This document shows positions 63,989-64,000 of a stretch of DNA of 64,000 nucleotides, piece after piece. Each line of letters opens with the position of its first letter. Position 1 is the first letter of the stretch. Origin of the DNA: an uncultured SAR86 cluster bacterium (GTDB taxonomy: Bacteria > Pseudomonadota > Gammaproteobacteria > Magnimaribacterales > D2472); NCBI GenBank assembly GCA_902595065.1, contig CACJOM010000001.1, positions 766,001 to 830,000 on the forward strand, read 5' to 3'. Both the position numbers and the translations under genes were made by a program. Below the pieces are notes generated by a model that did not search any database, was not told where the DNA came from, and saw nothing but the letters and a program-made list of their open reading frames with translations.

Positions 63989-64000
63989 TTAAGGCAATCT

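Noticed and set aside
1-64000. Search for tRNA genes, insertion sequences, prophage, CRISPR and tandem repeats
   Set aside because: None was seen; gaps are all under 150 nt and hold only the regulatory sites listed.

Overview
The window looks like a piece of the chromosome of a streamlined, AT-rich marine gammaproteobacterium. The core gene order (rpsB-tsf-pyrH-frr-uppS-cdsA-dxr-rseP-bamA-skp-lpxD-fabZ-lpxA-lpxB-rnhB-dnaE-accA-tilS) is the classic gammaproteobacterial one. Genes are packed with 1-20 nt overlaps, no gap reaches 150 nt, and there is no tRNA, rRNA, insertion sequence, phage gene or CRISPR array. Low GC, a TonB-dependent receptor and dense accessory catabolism resemble SAR86-type bacteria, but that placement is an inference.

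Layout. 1-19.7 kb: the end of dapB, an rpsB leader with a possible pseudoknot, then one long housekeeping run for translation factors, isoprenoid and phospholipid precursors, outer-membrane assembly, lipid A, replication and fatty-acid synthesis. 19.7-26.9 kb: an enoyl-CoA hydratase, leuA (-), a holD-like gene with rimI, glutathione peroxidase (-), an unusual acetyltransferase/parvulin fusion with a HupE/UreJ-like membrane protein, and a luciferase-like oxidoreductase. 27-30.7 kb: astA-astD-astB for arginine catabolism. 30.7-35.2 kb: a LysR regulator, a TauD-type dioxygenase and a TonB-dependent receptor; the last two each have the same perfect 18-bp palindrome upstream. 35.3-40.4 kb: a VTT membrane protein, a GrdB-like protein, an acyl-CoA synthetase and a saccharopine-dehydrogenase-like reductase.

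40.4-54 kb: a TetR regulator and an acyl-CoA dehydrogenase are transcribed leftward. From a shared 16-bp-arm operator, a 14-gene tightly packed operon runs rightward (nitronate monooxygenase-like, three GSTs, haloalkane-dehalogenase-like hydrolase, two DUF1330 proteins, membrane proteins, DUF2855, sulfatase, metallo-beta-lactamase fold, SDR, second nitronate monooxygenase-like). This is the best candidate for an undescribed system; a glutathione-assisted pathway for a sulfated and possibly halogenated or aromatic compound is my inference. 54-64 kb: a leftward DUF3604-parvulin-HupE operon faces a rightward operon of a YghU-type GST, a two-domain HCCA-isomerase-like protein, a second DUF3604 (lipoprotein), an SDR and an epimerase/dehydrogenase.

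Two themes recur. The parvulin + HupE gene pair occurs twice and DUF3604 occurs twice. Several operon-leading genes have a -10 box ending 6-7 nt before the ATG, which suggests leaderless transcripts. Functions are assigned from motifs and remembered family features only; no searches were run.
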